Source of the DNA: Bacillota bacterium
GTDB lineage: Bacteria > Bacillota > Bacilli > Alicyclobacillales > Alicyclobacillaceae
Reading direction: 5' to 3'
Assembly: GCA_021816665.1 (NCBI GenBank)
Contig: JAKAXI010000069.1
Span: 1-8,488, forward strand
Length of the DNA stretch: 8,488 bases
Shown piece after piece: positions 6,415 through 8,488 of the stretch; position 1 is the first letter of the stretch; the number at the start of each line of letters is the position of its first letter. The translations under genes were made by a program, and so were the position numbers. A model generated the notes under the pieces. It made no database searches. It saw only the letters and a program-made list of their open reading frames with translations, and was not told the origin of the DNA.

Positions 6415-7800
6415 ATGTCAGACGACGTCAAAAGGTTGGATGAAGCACCGCTCAACCTGTTCCACTTGCGTACGGTTGTTTTGTCCGGTGTTGGCTTTTT
6501 TACTGATGCGTACGACCTATTCATTATTGGCGCGGCCCTCGTGCTGCTCAAGGATCAATGGCACCTAGGCAAAGAGATGGTTGGGCTTGTTGGCAGCACC
6601 ACGTTAATCGCCAATTTTGTTGGCGCATTTCTGTTTGGGCGCCTCGCCGACCTGCTCGGTCGCAAGAAATTCTATGTCACGGTTCCCGTGATTATGGCCG
6701 TTGCCTCCTTGCTCACTGCCTTCTCACCGAACATCTGGTGGCTCCTCGCTTTTCGCTTTTTGCTTGGCGTCGGCATCGGTGGCGACTATCCGCTCAGTGC
6801 CGTCATGACCAGCGAATATGCAAACGTGCGCGACCGCGGAAAGTTGGTCGGGCTGGTCTTCTCGATGCAGGCGGTCGGTCTGATTGCGGGCCCAATCGTC
6901 GCGATCACGTTACTTGCCAGTGGCTTGCCACACGGCATTGTCTGGCGTCTGATGCTCGGCCTCGGTGCATTGCCTTCATGTGCCGTCATTTACCTGCGCA
7001 GCAAAATGCCAGAGTCTCCGCGTTACAAGGCCCAAGTGCTTGGCTACAGTGGATCGGAAGAGCGGCTTTCTGATTCTGACGGCACGTTAGTAAATCGCCC
7101 GGTCGTTGTCACTGGCAAAGTCACGCTTCGCCAATTTTTGACGAACCCGAAGATGCTACTGACACTGCTCGGAACTGCCGGAACATGGTTCATGTTCGAC
7201 TACGCCTACTACGGAAACTCCATTTCGACCCCACAAATTTTAAAGCTGGTTGCACCAGGGGCAAATTTACTTCAGACGGAGGCCTGGACGCTCATCGTCT
7301 TCGCCGTCTTTGCAGTGCCCGGATACTTCCTTGCAGTAGGGTTTGTCGACAAAATCGGTCACAAGCGGCTGCAACTCATCGGCTTCGCTGTGATGGGACT
7401 CGCATTTCTTGCAATGGGTGTCATCCCGGGTGTGACAACCGCAGTTGTACCCTTCTTATTATTCTACGGAGTGAGCTACTTCTTCTCCGAGTTTGGTCCG
7501 AATACAACTACCTTTATCTTGGCAGCAGAACTGTACCCGACTAGCGTACGCACGACGGGCCACGGCTTGTCTGCCGGTACTGCCAAGGTCGGCGCCTTCA
7601 TCGGTGTCTTTGTGTTCCCATGGTTATCGAGTACGCTTGGACTGCGCGGCACTCTGGTTATCACAGGGGTGTTCTCGGCGGTCGGATTCCTTTTGACCTT
7701 CCTCCTGCCTGAAGCGGCAAATCGCTCGCTCGACGAGGTGGCAGGGCCGGAAAAGGTACATGGACGCTCATACGTCAAACAAGTACCGAATCGCGCGTAG
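6415..7800 (+). CDS. PHS-family (MFS) inorganic phosphate:proton symporter
   Basis: This is a 12-helix major facilitator protein of the cytoplasmic membrane, most like the fungal Pho84/PiPT phosphate symporters. It shows GFFTDAYDLF in helix 1, MFS motif A FGRLADLLGRKK after helix 2, GIGGDYPLSAVMTSEYA in helix 4, FSMQAVG in helix 5, a central loop, TWFMFDYAYYG in helix 7, FGPNTTTFILAAELYPT in helix 10 and GTAKVGAF in helix 11. The phosphate-site residues known from PiPT (Asp-Tyr in GGDYP, Gln, Trp-x3-Asp-x3-Tyr, Asn, and Lys 28 residues further on) are all present with matching spacing. The frame opens at GTG 6343 (485 residues). I prefer the ATG at 6415 (461 residues, beginning MSDDVKRLDEAPLNLFH), because conserved sequence starts just after it, but its RBS (GTGAG) is weak. 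The upstream Pho-type array supports phosphate uptake. Confidence is high for family and substrate and lower for the exact start. Confidence 0.92.
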   Translation: MSDDVKRLDEAPLNLFHLRTVVLSGVGFFTDAYDLFIIGAALVLLKDQWHLGKEMVGLVGSTTLIANFVGAFLFGRLADLLGRKKFYVTVPVIMAVASLLTAFSPNIWWLLAFRFLLGVGIGGDYPLSAVMTSEYANVRDRGKLVGLVFSMQAVGLIAGPIVAITLLASGLPHGIVWRLMLGLGALPSCAVIYLRSKMPESPRYKAQVLGYSGSEERLSDSDGTLVNRPVVVTGKVTLRQFLTNPKMLLTLLGTAGTWFMFDYAYYGNSISTPQILKLVAPGANLLQTEAWTLIVFAVFAVPGYFLAVGFVDKIGHKRLQLIGFAVMGLAFLAMGVIPGVTTAVVPFLLFYGVSYFFSEFGPNTTTFILAAELYPTSVRTTGHGLSAGTAKVGAFIGVFVFPWLSSTLGLRGTLVITGVFSAVGFLLTFLLPEAANRSLDEVAGPEKVHGRSYVKQVPNRA

Positions 7801-8112
7801 TGCATGCCGTCGCGCATGCAGTACGAGCTAGCGGCGGTATGCGTCCGCTAGTGCCGTAGTCGCGCATGGAGATAGTTCAAGCGCAGTAGGGCATCCAGCG
7901 AGTGCAGCTACTCGCTCTCCGAGTTGCTGCAGCACCGGACGGATTAGGCTAGTGTAACGCAGCAGTGCATATAGGTAATGGGGTGCAATGGCACTGCATG
8001 CCGCGAACATGAAAAAACGAGAGGCGCGCCTGTCCGACACAGATTGGATGGACGCGCTGTTTGTTCTTTCGGCATACCTGTGCCATGCGCATCAGGTGGT
8101 AGAGTACTTGAT
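7801..8112. other. 312-base gap between convergent genes, hairpin-rich, no convincing gene
   Basis: Three short perfect stems with no good T tract are visible: TGCATGC/GCATGCA (7801-7807 with 7814-7820), CTAGCGG/CCGCTAG (7828-7834 with 7845-7851) and AGCGAGT/ACTCGCT (7897-7903 with 7910-7916). TGCTGCAGCA (7925-7934) is palindromic. GTCGCGCATG is repeated at 7809-7818 and 7859-7868, exactly 50 bases apart, and TGCATGCCG at 7801-7809 and 7995-8003. A weaker structure (GTCC 8032-8035 with GGAC 8050-8053, flanked by GCGC on both sides) is followed by the T-rich run TGTTTGTTCTTT and could terminate the transporter transcript. A minus-strand frame at 7828-8040 (GTG start, 70 codons) has no RBS and no recognisable domain. 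Confidence 0.5.
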
Positions 8113-8301
8113 TTAGATGAATGCGATGAACACTGCGGCGAGCGTCAGAAACGAGATCATGAAGATGATCTCGGGCGTCGCCCGTGGGGCCTCTCCAGGG
8201 ATGGTGGCTGTTTCCAGAACGGGTTCGTACAGTGCTGCGCCTTCTGGTTCAGCAGCTGTGTCCAGTAAGTCCTCTTCATATCCCAGACGGCGTACACTCA
8301 T
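8113..8301 (-). CDS. Small protein with a single C-terminal membrane helix, unknown function
   Basis: I do not recognise this 62-residue protein. Residues 1-43 are hydrophilic and strongly acidic after a basic start (MSVRRLGYEEDLLDTAAEPE). Residues 44-62 (PEIIFMISFLTLAAVFIAFI and the boundary) form one hydrophobic helix that ends at the C-terminus, so the protein could be tail-anchored with its bulk in the cytoplasm. It has no cysteine, no signal-peptide features and no catalytic motif. The ATG at 8301 has GGAGGG (8308-8313) 6 bases upstream. The in-frame opening to 8373 would add 24 residues that overlap the promoter. A near-consensus promoter lies upstream. Single-helix subunits of respiratory oxidases are one possibility for a protein of this size, but I see no specific match. 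It is convergent with the phosphate transporter gene, and nothing in the window shows a partner. Confidence 0.7.
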   Translation of the reverse strand: MSVRRLGYEEDLLDTAAEPEGAALYEPVLETATIPGEAPRATPEIIFMISFLTLAAVFIAFI

Positions 8302-8321
8302 TCTCTTCCCTCCAATGTGTT

Positions 8322-8337
8322 TGTCACAATTCAGACA
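8322..8337. repeat. 16-base motif, copy 1 (possible operator)
   Basis: TGTCACAATTCAGACA has partial dyad symmetry (TGTC outer arms against GACA, AATT core). It lies between the small gene's RBS and its promoter, so it would be in the transcribed leader. Copy 2, at 8388-8403, matches it at 13 of 16 positions. Confidence 0.4.
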
Positions 8338-8364
8338 TTGAGACTGAACATTCTGTTGTGGTTT

Positions 8365-8393
8365 ATTATGCACGAATAATTCTACAATGTCAC
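8365..8393 (-). promoter_or_regulatory. SigA-type promoter for the small membrane protein gene
   Basis: Reading the minus strand, GTGACA (8393-8388) is a -35 matching TTGACA at 5 of 6 positions. CATAAT (8370-8365) is a -10 matching TATAAT at 5 of 6. The spacer is exactly 17 bases. Transcription would start near 8358, leaving a leader of about 57 bases before the ATG at 8301. This is the best housekeeping-type promoter in the window. Confidence 0.65.
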
Positions 8394-8403
8394 GAATTAG
8401 ACA
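8388..8403. repeat. 16-base motif, copy 2, overlapping the -35 box
   Basis: TGTCACGAATTAGACA shares its first six and last four bases, plus three inner bases, with copy 1 at 8322-8337. Its TGTCAC is the complement of the -35 box of the small gene's promoter, so a protein binding here would probably block transcription. Part of the likeness could arise because both are AT-rich stretches carrying GTGACA. Confidence 0.4.
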
Positions 8404-8441
8404 AAATTAATTTTGCGGAGTGGGTGAGGGGGCCAGGGAGG

Positions 8442-8462
8442 TTAGCGCCAAATTGGCGATAA
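8442..8462. promoter_or_regulatory. 21-base near-perfect dyad, operator candidate
   Basis: The arms TTAgCGCCAA (8442-8451) and TTGGCGaTAA (8453-8462) surround a central A. Nine of the ten position pairs are complementary. The short loop (one base) makes it a poor RNA hairpin and a good candidate for a protein-binding site. It is about 50 bases upstream of the small gene's -35 box and near the window edge, so it may serve a gene beyond 8488. No T tract or coding sequence is seen around it. Confidence 0.45.
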
Positions 8463-8488
8463 TGGTAGCGGGGTGGCCTCGGGATCGG

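Noticed and set aside
7828..8040. Minus-strand frame of 70 codons with GTG start
   Set aside because: It has no RBS and no recognisable domain, and it covers the hairpin cluster. It is kept only as a remark in the gap entry.
7978..8268. Plus-strand frame of 96 codons over the small membrane protein gene
   Set aside because: The protein is rich in Cys, Arg and Gly with no membrane segment or domain. It is antisense to a better-supported gene with promoter and RBS.
8403..8414. AAAATTAATTTT palindrome
   Set aside because: A short AT-only palindrome is expected by chance in an AT-rich promoter flank, and nothing else supports a function.

Overview
This window looks like ordinary chromosomal DNA from a Gram-positive bacterium of the Bacillota. 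The ribosome-binding sites are strong AGGAGG types, several genes start at GTG or TTG, and the tyrosyl-tRNA synthetase and the manganese pyrophosphatase closely resemble Bacillus/Geobacillus proteins. The base composition, moderately GC-rich by eye, and a fungal-Pho84-like phosphate carrier would suit an Alicyclobacillus-type lineage. That placement is an inference and was not tested.

Layout: (1) 1-1971, plus strand: the 3' part of tyrS, then ppaC, which starts at a GTG at 1036. (2) 2000-2037: a hairpin between convergent units, probably a shared terminator. (3) 2066-3578, minus strand: a two-gene unit with a luciferase-like flavin monooxygenase (TTG start) followed 25 bases later by msrB. 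(4) 3697-4278, plus: a small membrane protein of the 'small multidrug export' type. It converges with (5) 4289-4804, minus: a YaiI/YqxD (DUF188) protein. (6) 4916-6160, plus: an M29 aminopeptidase with a clear terminator at 6175-6207. (7) 6227-6286: an array of TTnACA hexamers that matches the Bacillus PhoP-box architecture. It precedes (8) a PHS-family phosphate:proton symporter (about 6415-7800). (9) 7801-8112: about 310 bases without a convincing gene but with several hairpins and short repeats. (10) 8113-8301, minus: a 62-residue protein with one C-terminal membrane helix, a strong RBS and a near-consensus promoter. Upstream of it lie two copies of a 16-base motif and, at the window edge, a near-perfect 21-base dyad.

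Most genes are housekeeping and are not functionally linked beyond short units. tyrS-ppaC couples a PPi-producing ligase with a pyrophosphatase. The monooxygenase-msrB pair suggests redox stress. The phosphate transporter with its Pho array is the best-supported regulatory story. I found no phage, insertion sequence, CRISPR array, tRNA or rRNA, and no convincing undescribed multi-gene system. The least explained parts are the small membrane protein with its upstream motifs and the hairpin-rich gap beside it.
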